DNA from: Bacillota bacterium
GTDB lineage: Bacteria > Bacillota > Clostridia > Lachnospirales > Lachnospiraceae
Direction: 5' to 3'
NCBI GenBank assembly: GCA_023402845.1
Contig: JAEYFP010000033.1
Location: forward strand, 1 to 64,000
Length of the DNA: 64,000 nt
In this document: piece after piece, positions 52,774 through 62,267 of the stretch
How positions within the stretch are numbered: position 1 is the stretch's first letter
Layout of the letters: each line of letters starts with the position of its first letter
Notes under the pieces: generated by a model
Seen by the model: only the letters and a program-made list of their open reading frames with translations
Databases searched by the model: none
What the model was told of the DNA's origin: nothing
Position numbers and translations under genes: made by a program

Positions 52774-54594
52774 ATGGAAGAAACTTTAATTCAAAAGAAA
52801 CGGCAGTCTGCGGTTGGCTGGCTGCTGGGACAAGCGGGAGATCACAGGGGGAAATACACGGTGAGCGTCTGTACCGCGGTGCTTGGTGTGGCTTTTTCTC
52901 TGGCACCATATTTTCTTGCAGCCAATCTCATTCATCAGCTGCTGGCAGGCAATAAGGAAGTTCGCTATTACCTGGTTCAGTGTTTGCTCATCGCCGTATT
53001 CTGGGCCGGACGGGTTCTCTGCCACGGAGTATCCACAAGCTTTTCTCATCAAGCAACCTTTCATGTTTTGGCCAATGTACGCAAACAGTGTACGGACAAG
53101 CTGGCCCGTATGCCGCTTGGGGCGGTGCTGGATCAGCCTTCAGGCGCACTGAAAAGCACGCTGGTGGAGCGAATCGACACCGTAGAGACTCCGTTGGCAC
53201 ATATTTTACCGGAGTTTACGGCCAACCTTCTGGCACCAGTCTGCATCATTGTCTTCCTGTTTATGATCGACTGGCGCATGGCGCTTGTATCGCTCATCAC
53301 ACTGCCGATCGGCTTTCTCTGCTATATGGGCATGATGATCGGCTATGAGGGCAACTATAAACGTGCGATCAGGGCAACCAAAAATCTAAATGATACCGCG
53401 GTGGAGTACATTAACGGTATTGAAGTCATCAAAGTATTCGGAAAGGCGGAAAGCTCCTATGAACGCTTCGTGGAAGCGGCAGGAGAGGCAGCGGACAGCT
53501 ATATCAGCTGGATGCGCAAAAGCAACGTCTACTTTACCTTCGCCATGAATGTGATGCCATCCACGATGGTCACCGTTTTGCCGATCGGAGGGTTTATGGT
53601 GAAAAACGGCTTCCTGACTCCGGAAAATCTGATCTTCATCATCATCCTTTCTGTGGCAATGATCACCCCTATCCTTACCTGTATGTCGTATTCAGATGAT
53701 ATTGGGACTATGGGGACGGTGGTGAAGGAGATCCGCGGGGTTCTGGACGCACCGGAAATGGAGCGGCCCGCCGCCATGGAGCATATTCCTGCAAATCATT
53801 CTATTCGGCTTTCCGGTGTGCGGTTCAGCTATCATGACACAGAGGTCGTGCACGGAATTGACATGGAGATTCCGGAAGGATCTTTCACTGCCCTGGTAGG
53901 TCCTTCGGGAAGCGGTAAATCCACTGTCGCCAGACTGATCAATGCTCTGTGGGATGTAAAAGAGGGAACCATTACACTTGGCGGCGTGGACATTCGCAGT
54001 ATTCCACTGGAGGAATACAGTGACCTGATTGCCTATGTCTCGCAGGATAATTATCTGTTTAACCAAAGTGTTCGGGAGAATATACGCATGGGAAAGACAA
54101 GCGCACAGGCAACGGATGCAGAGGTGGAGGAAGCGGCAAAGCGGTGCGGGTGCCATGAGTTTATTATGGGTCTGGAGAATGGCTATGATACGGTTGTCGG
54201 AAGTTTAGGAGGTCACCTGTCCGGCGGCGAGCGTCAGCGAATTTCCATTGCACGTGCTATGCTGAAAAATGCACCGATTGTCATTTTGGATGAAGCCACG
54301 GCCTATACCGATCCGGAAAATGAGGCACTGATTCAGAACTCGGTCGCAAAGCTTGTGAAGGACAAAACTCTGATTGTCATTGCACACCGACTGTCTACAA
54401 TCAAGGATGCGGATCAGATTTATGTGGTAAATGACGGACGAATCGGGGAATCCGGAACACATTCTGAACTGCTCGGGCTGAATGGGCTGTATAAAAAAAT
54501 GTGGGACGCACATGTTTCCGCAAGAGATCATATGGAAGAGGCTGTCCCCGCGCCAAGCACAGGAACCATAAAGGGAGGTGTCGATCATGATTAA
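52774..54594 (+). CDS. ABC transporter half-unit 1 (YbtP/IrtA-like, fused permease-ATPase)
   Basis: The 606-aa protein has six transmembrane helices in residues 25-310 and an ATPase with Walker A GPSGSGKST (about 380), signature LSGGERQR (about 485) and Walker B VILDEATAYTDPENE. It overlaps half-unit 2 by 8 bases, so a heterodimer is expected. With an AraC regulator upstream this matches siderophore-associated ABC pairs. Transport of siderophore or peptide is inferred. Confidence 0.85.
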   Translation: MEETLIQKKRQSAVGWLLGQAGDHRGKYTVSVCTAVLGVAFSLAPYFLAANLIHQLLAGNKEVRYYLVQCLLIAVFWAGRVLCHGVSTSFSHQATFHVLANVRKQCTDKLARMPLGAVLDQPSGALKSTLVERIDTVETPLAHILPEFTANLLAPVCIIVFLFMIDWRMALVSLITLPIGFLCYMGMMIGYEGNYKRAIRATKNLNDTAVEYINGIEVIKVFGKAESSYERFVEAAGEAADSYISWMRKSNVYFTFAMNVMPSTMVTVLPIGGFMVKNGFLTPENLIFIIILSVAMITPILTCMSYSDDIGTMGTVVKEIRGVLDAPEMERPAAMEHIPANHSIRLSGVRFSYHDTEVVHGIDMEIPEGSFTALVGPSGSGKSTVARLINALWDVKEGTITLGGVDIRSIPLEEYSDLIAYVSQDNYLFNQSVRENIRMGKTSAQATDAEVEEAAKRCGCHEFIMGLENGYDTVVGSLGGHLSGGERQRISIARAMLKNAPIVILDEATAYTDPENEALIQNSVAKLVKDKTLIVIAHRLSTIKDADQIYVVNDGRIGESGTHSELLGLNGLYKKMWDAHVSARDHMEEAVPAPSTGTIKGGVDHD

Positions 54595-56320
54595 AATTAT
54601 TCGTAAATTCTTTGCTTTCTGCGGAGAAGAAAACCGAAAAAAATTTCATTTATCCATCGTGCTCGGCGTGATTCAGGCTATGTTTGAAGCACTGAAGATT
54701 CCTGCTATTGCCGTTATGATTGAGCCACTGCTTCAGAACAATGTAACAACAAAAGCAATTTTAATGAGCTTTATCATCATGCTGATCAGCATCATCGGTT
54801 CCAGCATTGTTAAGTATTTTTCCACGATGCTTCAAACGGAGGGCGGTTACGGTACCTGTGCAAATAAGCGTATTGAAATTGCGGAGCATCTGCGGTATTT
54901 GCCGATGGGGTATTTCAACGCCAACAGCCTGGGTGAGATCGCTTCTGTTACCACAAACACAATGCAGCAGCTGGAAAATGTCGCGACGCGAGTTGTGATG
55001 CTGGTCAGCCAGGGGCTGCTTACCACAGCACTCATCATTGTATTTTTACTATTTTTTGATTACAGAATTTCGCTGGTGCTATTGACCGGACTGGTGCTGT
55101 TTCTGCTGGCAAACAGCCGGCTGCAAAAGTCTGCGGAGAAAATATCGCAAAAAAAGGTTGGGGCGGATGCAGCTCTTGTAGAGAAGGTGTTGGAATATAT
55201 TCAGGGAATTGCTGAGGTTAAGGCCTATCGGCTTATCGGCAGGAAAAGCTGTGAGCTGAACGATTCCATAGATGTCAATGCGAATACAAATATCGAATTG
55301 GAAAGGACATTGATTCCTTATATGACGCTGCAAAGCTTTGTTGTCAAACTGACAGGGGTTGCCATGACGCTGTTGTCTGTCTTGTTCTATCTGAACGGCA
55401 GCATGAAATTGCTGATTTGTGTTGTGATGGTCATTAGCTCATTTATCGTGTATTCCAGCCTGGAAAGCGCCGGCAATTATTCCGCACTGCTTCGGGCCAT
55501 AGATGCCAGCATTGACAAGGCCCGGCAGATTCTTGACGCTGAGCAGATGGATATCAACGGTGCGGACACCGACCCGGACAGCTTCGATATTCAAATGAGC
55601 CAAGTGGATTTCTCATATGGAGAGCGTAAAATTATCGACGGAATTTCCGCCTTCATCCCGGAAAAAACTACAACCGCCATTGTGGGGCCTTCCGGCGGGG
55701 GGAAAACTACTCTTACAAGCCTGATCGCACGTTTCTGGGATGCCGATTCCGGCAAGGTATTGCTGGGCGGCCGCAATGTGAAGGATTACAGCATGGACAA
55801 CTTGATGAAAAACTTCAGCTTTGTATTTCAGAGTGTATACCTCTTCCACGATACGATTGCCAACAACATTCGTTTCGGTCAGCCGGACGCTTCTATGGAG
55901 AGGGTGATAGACGCCGCAAAAAAAGCTTGCTGCCATAACTTTATATCTGCCCTGCCTGCCGGCTATGAGACGGTAATCGGTGAAGGGGGCGCTTCCCTTT
56001 CGGGCGGTGAACGGCAGAGAATATCGATTGCACGGGCCATTATGAAAGACGCGCCGATCGTAATACTGGATGAAGCGACTGCAAATGTGGATCCTGAAAA
56101 TGAGGCGGACCTGATTACTGCCATTAATGCACTGACGCAGGAAAAGACAATTATCATGATCGCGCATCGGCTAAAGACCGTTCGCATTGCCGATCAGATT
56201 CTTGTAGTGGATAAAGGAAAAATCGTACAGCAAGGGACTCATGAGCAGCTGATGCAGCAGGACGGAATCTACAGAAACTTTGTCGATGACAGGAAACGCG
56301 CCGTCAGCTGGAAAATCTAA
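54587..56320 (+). CDS. ABC transporter half-unit 2 (YbtQ/IrtB-like, fused permease-ATPase)
   Basis: The start at MIKIIRKFFAFCGEENRKKF follows GGGAGGTG. The 577-aa protein has six membrane helices and an ATPase with Walker A GPSGGGKTT, signature LSGGERQR and Walker B VILDEATANVDPENE. It pairs with the preceding half-unit. A bidirectional terminator ends the operon 41 bases downstream. Confidence 0.85.
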   Translation: MIKIIRKFFAFCGEENRKKFHLSIVLGVIQAMFEALKIPAIAVMIEPLLQNNVTTKAILMSFIIMLISIIGSSIVKYFSTMLQTEGGYGTCANKRIEIAEHLRYLPMGYFNANSLGEIASVTTNTMQQLENVATRVVMLVSQGLLTTALIIVFLLFFDYRISLVLLTGLVLFLLANSRLQKSAEKISQKKVGADAALVEKVLEYIQGIAEVKAYRLIGRKSCELNDSIDVNANTNIELERTLIPYMTLQSFVVKLTGVAMTLLSVLFYLNGSMKLLICVVMVISSFIVYSSLESAGNYSALLRAIDASIDKARQILDAEQMDINGADTDPDSFDIQMSQVDFSYGERKIIDGISAFIPEKTTTAIVGPSGGGKTTLTSLIARFWDADSGKVLLGGRNVKDYSMDNLMKNFSFVFQSVYLFHDTIANNIRFGQPDASMERVIDAAKKACCHNFISALPAGYETVIGEGGASLSGGERQRISIARAIMKDAPIVILDEATANVDPENEADLITAINALTQEKTIIMIAHRLKTVRIADQILVVDKGKIVQQGTHEQLMQQDGIYRNFVDDRKRAVSWKI

Positions 56321-56360
56321 CACAACTCTAATATATTTTTACTTATTTGTATATAAAACT

Positions 56361-56394
56361 GAAGAACCGGCTGCTTTTAAGCAACCGGTTCTTC
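56361..56394. terminator. Bidirectional terminator between the ABC operon and the chemoreceptor gene
   Basis: GAAGAACCGG and CCGGTTCTTC flank TGC-TTTTAA-GCA in a long symmetrical hairpin. It serves the converging transcripts of the ABC pair and the minus-strand receptor gene. Confidence 0.75.
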
Positions 56395-56411
56395 AACCAA
56401 TTTAAAGAGGT

Positions 56412-58361
56412 TTATTTGTTTAATAATATAAAATGATTGATTTCGTCCTTTAATACAGTTGACTGTGCGGACAGTTCCTCACTGGCGGCAGAGCTTTCCT
56501 GTGCGGTAGCCGCATTGGTTTCTACCACATCGGATATTTTCTCTAATCCTTCCGTGATTTTCGTAATGGCTGAGGACTGTTCTATGGCCGACTGTCTCAT
56601 TAAGCCGACTGCCTGTTCTGATTTGGAGGCCAATTCAATAATCCCGGATAAGGAATCAGAAACGACCTGTGTAGCCGCAACCCCTTCTCCGATGGATTGA
56701 TCTGACCGGGCCAGAAGCTGTTCTGTCTGTTCCGTAGCTGTTGCAGACATTTCGGCAAGATTTCTTATTTCGGAGGCAACAACAGCAAATCCCTTTCCGG
56801 CTTCACCCGCTCTTGCAGCTTCTATGGCAGCATTTAAAGCCAGAAGATTCGTCTGTGAGGCAATATCGTTAATCGTCACCGTAATGGTTCTTATCTGTTC
56901 GGCAGATTCAGAGATATCCCCCATGGAACTTTGCATATTTTCCATTAATGTTCCGATTTCTTTGAATTTTTTACTGGACGCTGCAAACATAGGCATTGTA
57001 TCATCTGCCTGTACCACATTTTTACGGGCCTCTGCGTCAATCTTTTCAATTTTATCGGTTAGTTCTTCTATTGAAACAGCTTGCTGTGTAGCTCCTTCCG
57101 CCAGGGACAATGCGGCATCCGATACCTGGGAAGCGCCGGAGTTCACCTGATCGGCAGCCAGAGAGATATTAGAAAAGCTCTGGTTCAGAGACGCCAGGAT
57201 ACGTTCAAATGCTGCATTGATTTTCAGAAAATCGCCGGTATACTGCCCCTGACTCTTTATTGTAAAGTCATTGTTTGCCATGGCGGAAAGTACAGTGGTG
57301 ATGTCTTCTATATAAGTCCTGAGTTTAATAACCGTTTCCTGCAGTGCAACAGACAATCTCGCGACTTCATCCTTCCCATCGGCAACAGTCACCTCTTCCG
57401 AGAGATTTCCCTCTGCCAAAAGCTCAATCCGTTTTGTAACACCAATGATCGGCTGAGTAATAGAATGCGATATTCTGCCGGCTACGTAGATGCTTATTGC
57501 AGTCAGTAAAATACTGAGTGCAATACAGATAACTAATGTACGGTATACGCTGGACATAATTTGCTTGATCGGAATCGTTACGGCTATGGACCAGCCTTCT
57601 TCCCCATCCAGGGATGTATATCCTACCAGCCGTCGCACACCGTTATATTCCGTATGTGCGGTACCTGTTTCGCCGATGATCATATGACTGATCGCATTGG
57701 CTGCCAGTTTATAATTGCTGTCAGTTTTCGCTTCCTCTATGTAATTAACCATATTTTCCACGACCGTTTTGTCCGGATGCCCGACCGTTACCCCCGTACT
57801 GTCAACAATAAATGCATATCCGCCGTCGCCGATTTTGATATTGCTTACAATTTCACTGAACAGATCATACGGGAGTGACGCGTACAGCACTCCTTCATAG
57901 CCGGTGGAGTTATTTACAGGTGTAGCCAGCATAATCATAACGGACCCATCGGCCTCATCCTTAACCGGACTTGACATATAAGTTTTGCCTTCCATTGCTT
58001 TCTGAAAATAATCGGTAGTTGAAATATCGGTTCCTCTTGTGGTTTTTCCGTCTGCATCTGCCAATGCAATATAATGAAAGCCGCCTCTTTCTGCCAGAGA
58101 CGTAAATAAAGCCTCTTGTCCGGCAGTATCTAAAGAAGTAATCTCCGAAACAGAAGCGGCTACGATGATTTCGTTTTTATAAATTTGCATCTTACTCTCT
58201 ACACCCTGTGAGTAAGCGGTCGCCAATGCACTGACTTCTTCCTTCATCTGGGAGTTAGTGCTGAAATAGAATAAAAGTGATGAAATAATTGTGATTGTAG
58301 CGATAGCAGACAGAACCATGATAATAAAATGTTTTTTAATTTTTGTTTGTATTGATTTCAT
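56412..58361 (-). CDS. Methyl-accepting chemotaxis protein (dCache sensor)
   Basis: The 649-aa receptor has an N-terminal membrane helix (residues 12-33) and an external dCache_1 sensor (about 40-270, with GFHYIALADADGKTTRGTD and YEGVLYASLPYDLF). A second helix (about 278-300), a HAMP domain and the cytosolic signalling tip (EIRNLAEMSATATEQTEQL region) follow. It detects small molecules and signals to CheA. No other chemotaxis gene is nearby. GAAAGG precedes the start on the minus strand. Confidence 0.9.
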   Translation of the reverse strand: MKSIQTKIKKHFIIMVLSAIATITIISSLLFYFSTNSQMKEEVSALATAYSQGVESKMQIYKNEIIVAASVSEITSLDTAGQEALFTSLAERGGFHYIALADADGKTTRGTDISTTDYFQKAMEGKTYMSSPVKDEADGSVMIMLATPVNNSTGYEGVLYASLPYDLFSEIVSNIKIGDGGYAFIVDSTGVTVGHPDKTVVENMVNYIEEAKTDSNYKLAANAISHMIIGETGTAHTEYNGVRRLVGYTSLDGEEGWSIAVTIPIKQIMSSVYRTLVICIALSILLTAISIYVAGRISHSITQPIIGVTKRIELLAEGNLSEEVTVADGKDEVARLSVALQETVIKLRTYIEDITTVLSAMANNDFTIKSQGQYTGDFLKINAAFERILASLNQSFSNISLAADQVNSGASQVSDAALSLAEGATQQAVSIEELTDKIEKIDAEARKNVVQADDTMPMFAASSKKFKEIGTLMENMQSSMGDISESAEQIRTITVTINDIASQTNLLALNAAIEAARAGEAGKGFAVVASEIRNLAEMSATATEQTEQLLARSDQSIGEGVAATQVVSDSLSGIIELASKSEQAVGLMRQSAIEQSSAITKITEGLEKISDVVETNAATAQESSAASEELSAQSTVLKDEINHFILLNK

Positions 58362-58396
58362 ATAATTTTCCTTTCGCTTTTGTGAGGTTCACTCTC

Positions 58397-58738
58397 TTAC
58401 ATCTGATTTAATTTTATAAATTTAATATATTCTTTACCCCATTCTCCAAGGGAGTCAAGAACCTTTTCGAATTTTTGTCCGATATCGCTTAGTGAATACT
58501 CAACCTTAGGCGGGATTTGATTAAATTCGTTACGAACAATCAGCCCTTCGTCAACAAGTGTTTTAAGCTGTCTTGATAAGGAGGTATGAGTCATTTCTTC
58601 CGGCATCCTTCTCTGTAACTCATTAAATCGTATGGGACCATCCGTCAATATATACAAAATGTAGATCGACCATTTTCCGCTTAATATTTTTTGAGAAGTG
58701 AGATACGGACATAATCCAAATAAATCTTTTTTGGCCAT
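58397..58738 (-). CDS. HxlR-family transcriptional regulator
   Basis: The 113-aa protein has the HxlR winged helix (GKWSIYILYILTDGPIRFNELQRRM). A conserved Cys in LFGLCPYLTSQKIL corresponds to the redox-sensing Cys of YodB/HxlR proteins. It is divergent from a pyridoxamine-oxidase-fold gene. Two identical 18-base repeats in the gap are its likely operators. Confidence 0.85.
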   Translation of the reverse strand: MAKKDLFGLCPYLTSQKILSGKWSIYILYILTDGPIRFNELQRRMPEEMTHTSLSRQLKTLVDEGLIVRNEFNQIPPKVEYSLSDIGQKFEKVLDSLGEWGKEYIKFIKLNQM

Positions 58739-58756
58739 AAAATCATCCTTTCAAAG

Positions 58757-58774
58757 TATCATAAAATATCGTAT
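58757..58774. repeat. Operator-like repeat, copy 1 (near the hxlR start)
   Basis: GTATCATAAAATATCGTA lies 19 bases upstream of the HxlR start codon. An identical copy lies at 58895-58912. The paired arrangement at both divergent promoters suggests binding sites for the HxlR regulator. Confidence 0.65.
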
Positions 58775-58894
58775 AGAATATACGGAGCATATGATGAATA
58801 ATGTTCTTGAATTATAAAACAGGTAGAGGAAAAATGCAAGAAAAAAAACAGGGCAAAGGCGGCTGGAAGACAGAAAACAAATCAATAATTTGAG

Positions 58895-58912
58895 GTATCA
58901 TAAAATATCGTA
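58895..58912. repeat. Operator-like repeat, copy 2 (near the flavin-protein promoter)
   Basis: GTATCATAAAATATCGTA ends one base before the -35 hexamer of the plus-strand promoter. It is identical to 58757-58774. Confidence 0.65.
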
Positions 58913-58913
58913 C

Positions 58914-58941
58914 TTGCAAAAAAATGCGTGTAACATATAAT
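58914..58941 (+). promoter_or_regulatory. Promoter of the pyridoxamine-oxidase-fold gene
   Basis: TTGCAA (58914-58919) and TATAAT (58936-58941) are 16 bases apart. The adjacent repeat copy 2 would place a bound regulator over the -35 region. Confidence 0.6.
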
Positions 58942-59003
58942 TGTATTGCGAGTTCATTAACTTTGCAAAATATTAGAATAAAAGAAAAGAGAGGATTTTG
59001 ATT

Positions 59004-59399
59004 ATGGAAGAGGTATTAAATTATCTTAGGGAATGTAAAACATTTTATTTGGCAACAAGTGAGAACGGACAGCCGCGTGTGCGCCCTTTTGGAGCAGTTA
59101 GTGAGTATGAAGGAAAATTATACATCGTAACAAATAATAAGAAACAGGTATACAATCAAATGCTGGAAAATGCAAAAGTGGAAATCTGCGGAATGAATAA
59201 GGGAACCTGGATCAGAGTGGAAGGGGAAGTGGCGGAAGATAAAAGAAGAGAAGCGCGTGCTGCCATGATGGAAGAAAATAATGCCGCATTAAGCAGTATG
59301 TATACAGTTGATGATAATCTGATGACAGTACTCTATTTTATACATGGAAGGGCAACGCTTTACTCCTTTACAGGGGAGCCGGAGGTGATTGAATTTTAG
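59004..59399 (+). CDS. Pyridoxamine 5'-phosphate oxidase-fold protein
   Basis: The start at 59004 is chosen because AGAGAGG lies at suitable spacing; a TTG two codons earlier is weaker. The 131-aa protein has the family pattern CKTFYLATSENGQPRVRPFG, then WIRVEGEVAEDKRREAR and VLYFIHGRATLYSF. It is about 40% identical by eye to the protein at 62268-62660. The fold binds flavin or F420-type cofactors. Control by the divergent HxlR regulator suggests a role in oxidative or electrophile stress. Confidence 0.8.
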   Translation: MEEVLNYLRECKTFYLATSENGQPRVRPFGAVSEYEGKLYIVTNNKKQVYNQMLENAKVEICGMNKGTWIRVEGEVAEDKRREARAAMMEENNAALSSMYTVDDNLMTVLYFIHGRATLYSFTGEPEVIEF

Positions 59400-59447
59400 A
59401 AGCAATAAATACCTTGACGAATAAGGAGAAAAACAGTATAGTGATAT

Positions 59448-59468
59448 TTGAATGAACGGTTCAGTTAA
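59448..59468. promoter_or_regulatory. TetR-type operator before the tetR gene
   Basis: TGAATGAACGGTTCA is a near-perfect dyad 13 bases upstream of the TetR start codon. A second copy with one arm corrected (TGAATGAACCGTTCA) precedes the lipoprotein gene at 60189-60209. This pairing points to autoregulation and co-regulation. Confidence 0.75.
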
Positions 59469-59480
59469 TGGAGTGATGCA

Positions 59481-60146
59481 ATGGAAAATAGAATGAAACT
59501 GATATTTGATGCAGCCAGCCATTTATTTATCAACAAAGGATATGCAAGGACACAAATGAAAGATATTGCAAGGGAAATCGGCTTGTCGACCGGGATGCTT
59601 TATGTCTATTTTACAGGGAAAAGAGAGCTGTTAAGCTTTCTTCTCAAAGGAACAATTGAGCCGGAGTTTGTTGCGCGGGAATTTCAATTGCCCATTCGTT
59701 CCGAGCTGTTCGACTGTTTGGACAGTGAAATCATGGAAGCCTTTGAACAAAACACAAAGGCCCTTTCTGCTCATCTGGACGATATTACAGATTATCCTTT
59801 GGGGCAGATGTTATCCGATGCATTTGATATCATTTCGAAGTACGGAATCGGCTGTTTACTCATTGAAAAAAATCCGGAGGATTTAGGAAGTCTGACAGCT
59901 TACTATAAGGAATACCGTCAGAAGTTTTATAATCAGATTCTGTCATATATCACACAGTACATACAGAATGGAACTTTTCGTCAGGTAGAGCCTGTGCAGG
60001 AGGTTACATGCTTGGTGATCGAGACCCTGTCATGGTGGGGGATGCATGTAGCAAATGATACGTTCGAGACACAAAAGAATATTTCCGTCCAAACGGCTAA
60101 AAGCGTTTGCATGGATAACCTGCTTCACGCATACGGCAGAGGATAA
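59481..60146 (+). CDS. TetR-family transcriptional regulator
   Basis: The 221-aa protein has the TetR helix-turn-helix (ASHLFINKGYARTQMKDIARE, then GLSTGMLYVYFTGKRELLSF). The C-terminal ligand domain is not recognised. Operators of matching sequence flank its gene and that of the lipoprotein that follows. A terminator separates them, so the lipoprotein is separately expressed but jointly controlled. Confidence 0.88.
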   Translation: MENRMKLIFDAASHLFINKGYARTQMKDIAREIGLSTGMLYVYFTGKRELLSFLLKGTIEPEFVAREFQLPIRSELFDCLDSEIMEAFEQNTKALSAHLDDITDYPLGQMLSDAFDIISKYGIGCLLIEKNPEDLGSLTAYYKEYRQKFYNQILSYITQYIQNGTFRQVEPVQEVTCLVIETLSWWGMHVANDTFETQKNISVQTAKSVCMDNLLHAYGRG

Positions 60147-60148
60147 GA

Positions 60149-60177
60149 TTTTTACGGAGCAAATGCTCCGTAAAAAA
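60149..60177 (+). terminator. Intrinsic terminator after tetR
   Basis: TTTTTACGGAGC-AAAT-GCTCCGTAAAAAAA forms a strong hairpin with a T run on either strand, 3 bases after the stop codon. Confidence 0.85.
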
Positions 60178-60188
60178 ATACAAAAATA

Positions 60189-60209
60189 TTGAATGAACCG
60201 TTCAATTAA
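60189..60209. promoter_or_regulatory. TetR-type operator before the lipoprotein gene
   Basis: TGAATGAACCGTTCA is 19 bases upstream of the lipoprotein start and matches the dyad at 59448-59468. It is probably bound by the adjacent TetR regulator. Confidence 0.75.
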
Positions 60210-60227
60210 TGAAGGGAGAGAAATTTT

Positions 60228-61154
60228 ATGAGACGTTACAAAGTTTCATCCGCATGTGCAGGAATTTTGCTCATGGGAATTTTATCAGGGTGCAAGGAAC
60301 AAAAGGCAGCCGTACCTGTCAACACGCTTACATTTGATACCGGAGCTTTTGAGAGTCTTCGCCTTGATTATGATGCAGATGATATTTATGTTTTGGAAAG
60401 TGAGAATGATAAGATTATCGTAAGAGAATACATGAACAAGGATAAAAAAAGCTATTATGCCAGAAGCTCCGTACAAAACGGTGAATTGTTGATTACAGAG
60501 GGGGAACGGCCAAGATTTTTCGATTTTAAATCCTATATTGAACTTTATCTTCCCCAGAATTATGACCGCAGTTTATCGCTGCACTCCACAAGCGGAACCA
60601 TCAATTCGGAAATTCCTTTGCATCTGTCAGAAGACTTTATTGTTGATACAACCAGCGGCACAGTGAAACTGTCAAATACAAAGGCGTTAAAGATAAAGGC
60701 ATCCTGTACAAACGGCAGTTTAAGCTTTGAAAATATAGATGCAGATGAAATAATGATACGGACTACCAACTCCGCAACGATGATGAATCAGATAAACGGA
60801 GCGATCAGCTATCAATCAAAGGGTGGAGAGCTGACCGCTTCCGGGCTTTGCGGTTCCGGTTCCTTTTATGTGTCAGGAGAAGGGTCTGTTGATCTTTCCT
60901 ATGACGATGTGAGCGGTGATCTTTACGCGTATTCCAAAAACGGAGCGGTTGCGGTAGCTCTTCCAAATGAGCTTGCTTTTGAATTTTCGGCAGTAACCAG
61001 AGAGGGAACTATTGAAACTTCGTTTGCGGACCTGCTTACTGTTACGGATGATACTGCCACGGGAACCGTTGGCACTTCCCCTGAAATAACTATAGAATTG
61101 GAAACTCGAAACGGAGATATTAAAGTAATAAGAAATAGCAGCAATAAAAACTGA
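60228..61154 (+). CDS. Lipoprotein with DUF4097-like beta-strand repeats
   Basis: The 308-aa protein has a lipoprotein signal peptide with the lipobox LSGC at residues 19-22. The rest is built of repeated beta-strand segments such as LSLHSTSGTINSEI, FIVDTTSGTVKLS and KASCTNGSLSFENI, resembling DUF4097 beta-helix repeats. It would sit on the outer face of the membrane. Its TetR operator suggests induction by an external signal. The function is unknown. Confidence 0.75.
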   Translation: MRRYKVSSACAGILLMGILSGCKEQKAAVPVNTLTFDTGAFESLRLDYDADDIYVLESENDKIIVREYMNKDKKSYYARSSVQNGELLITEGERPRFFDFKSYIELYLPQNYDRSLSLHSTSGTINSEIPLHLSEDFIVDTTSGTVKLSNTKALKIKASCTNGSLSFENIDADEIMIRTTNSATMMNQINGAISYQSKGGELTASGLCGSGSFYVSGEGSVDLSYDDVSGDLYAYSKNGAVAVALPNELAFEFSAVTREGTIETSFADLLTVTDDTATGTVGTSPEITIELETRNGDIKVIRNSSNKN

Positions 61155-61169
61155 CAATGTGTGGTCAAC

Positions 61170-61586
61170 TCAAATTCTGCAGCTTGGCCCTAAGTTCATC
61201 AAGGCTCCAAATCTTTGGCAAGCCGTTATAAAGCAAATAAAGGCCAAAAGCTCCGAAATCTCGCTTTCTGTAAATACTTCTTTTAGTGCGCTGCATTCGG
61301 CATCGCTCAGATGCGTTTTTTTATCGGATAGTTCCGCTGCATAGACAGCCAATTGTGTCCGGGAATCCATCTTGTTTTTTGAAGGAGCTCCCTTGGCCAT
61401 GCAATATTCACAGCCGTTTTGATAGGCCAGAGTACGCCGTACCTCCTCTTTCAATTCAGGAGAAAATGTTTTGCTGGAAAAGAAGTAGTCTTCCAGTAAG
61501 ATCCATTTTTCCAGGATACCTTTGTGATGTCCTAATAATTGTTGAAACGGTGTACTTCCATTCTGTGAAAATGATATCGTTACCAT
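61170..61586 (-). CDS. AhpD-like carboxymuconolactone decarboxylase family protein
   Basis: The 138-aa protein has the CMD/AhpD pattern with the redox pair CEYC in NGCEYCMAKGAPSKN at about residue 60, and an upstream EVRRTLAYQ. Such proteins act as peroxidase-coupled disulphide reductases or related hydroperoxidases. It converges with the lipoprotein gene. Unlike the CMD-like protein at 10166-10474, this one keeps the catalytic cysteines. Confidence 0.8.
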   Translation of the reverse strand: MVTISFSQNGSTPFQQLLGHHKGILEKWILLEDYFFSSKTFSPELKEEVRRTLAYQNGCEYCMAKGAPSKNKMDSRTQLAVYAAELSDKKTHLSDAECSALKEVFTESEISELLAFICFITACQRFGALMNLGPSCRI

Positions 61587-61725
61587 CCATTATTCCTCCC
61601 TAAGATCAGTTGTTTTATTGACAAAGTAATTATAACAGGCATATAATTAAATTTAAATTTAAAAAAGTATAAAATTACTATTTTTGCAATACAAATAATA
61701 TGTTTTAAATGAAAGAGTATATCAA

Positions 61726-62181
61726 ATGAAAATTGATGAAATAGATTTGCGAATTTTACATGAGCTGCAATTAGACAGTCGTCTTTCTATCAGAGAGTTA
61801 TCAAAGCGGGTGATTCTTTCAGCACCTTCCGTAACTGAAAGAGTCAGGAGGCTCGAAGACCACCATATTATTGAGGGATATACTGTCTGTCTGAACAAAA
61901 AGAACCTGGGTTGCTCAATAGAATGTATCGTTGAAGTAACAATGAGGGATGGACAATATGAAAAATTTAAAAGATTTATTAAGGAGTATAAGTACAGTGA
62001 ATGGTGTTATAGAATTGCAGGTGCCGCATGCTTTATTGTCAAGTTATCGGTTCCTTCTTTAGAAGATATGGAACAGTTTATAAATGCTGTATCTACCTAT
62101 GCCTTAACGGAAACCTCCATCATTTTTTCAAAAGTAGAGGTCGACAATGATGTTAATAAGTTTTTACAGATCATAAATTGA
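61726..62181 (+). CDS. Lrp/AsnC-family transcriptional regulator
   Basis: The 151-aa protein has the Lrp helix-turn-helix (DLRILHELQLDSRLSIRELS, then LSAPSVTERVRRLEDHHI) and a C-terminal RAM/AsnC ligand domain (ECIVEVTMRDGQYEKFKRF). The pyridoxamine-oxidase-fold gene 86 bases downstream is the nearest possible target. It may instead act on the minus-strand AhpD-like gene, from which it is divergent. Confidence 0.88.
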   Translation: MKIDEIDLRILHELQLDSRLSIRELSKRVILSAPSVTERVRRLEDHHIIEGYTVCLNKKNLGCSIECIVEVTMRDGQYEKFKRFIKEYKYSEWCYRIAGAACFIVKLSVPSLEDMEQFINAVSTYALTETSIIFSKVEVDNDVNKFLQIIN

Positions 62182-62267
62182 TGCTTGTAAAAGATGCAGT
62201 GCAGTGATTAAATAATGATAGAAAGATAATCAAAGACTAATTTCTAAAATAAAAGGAGGTAGTTCCC

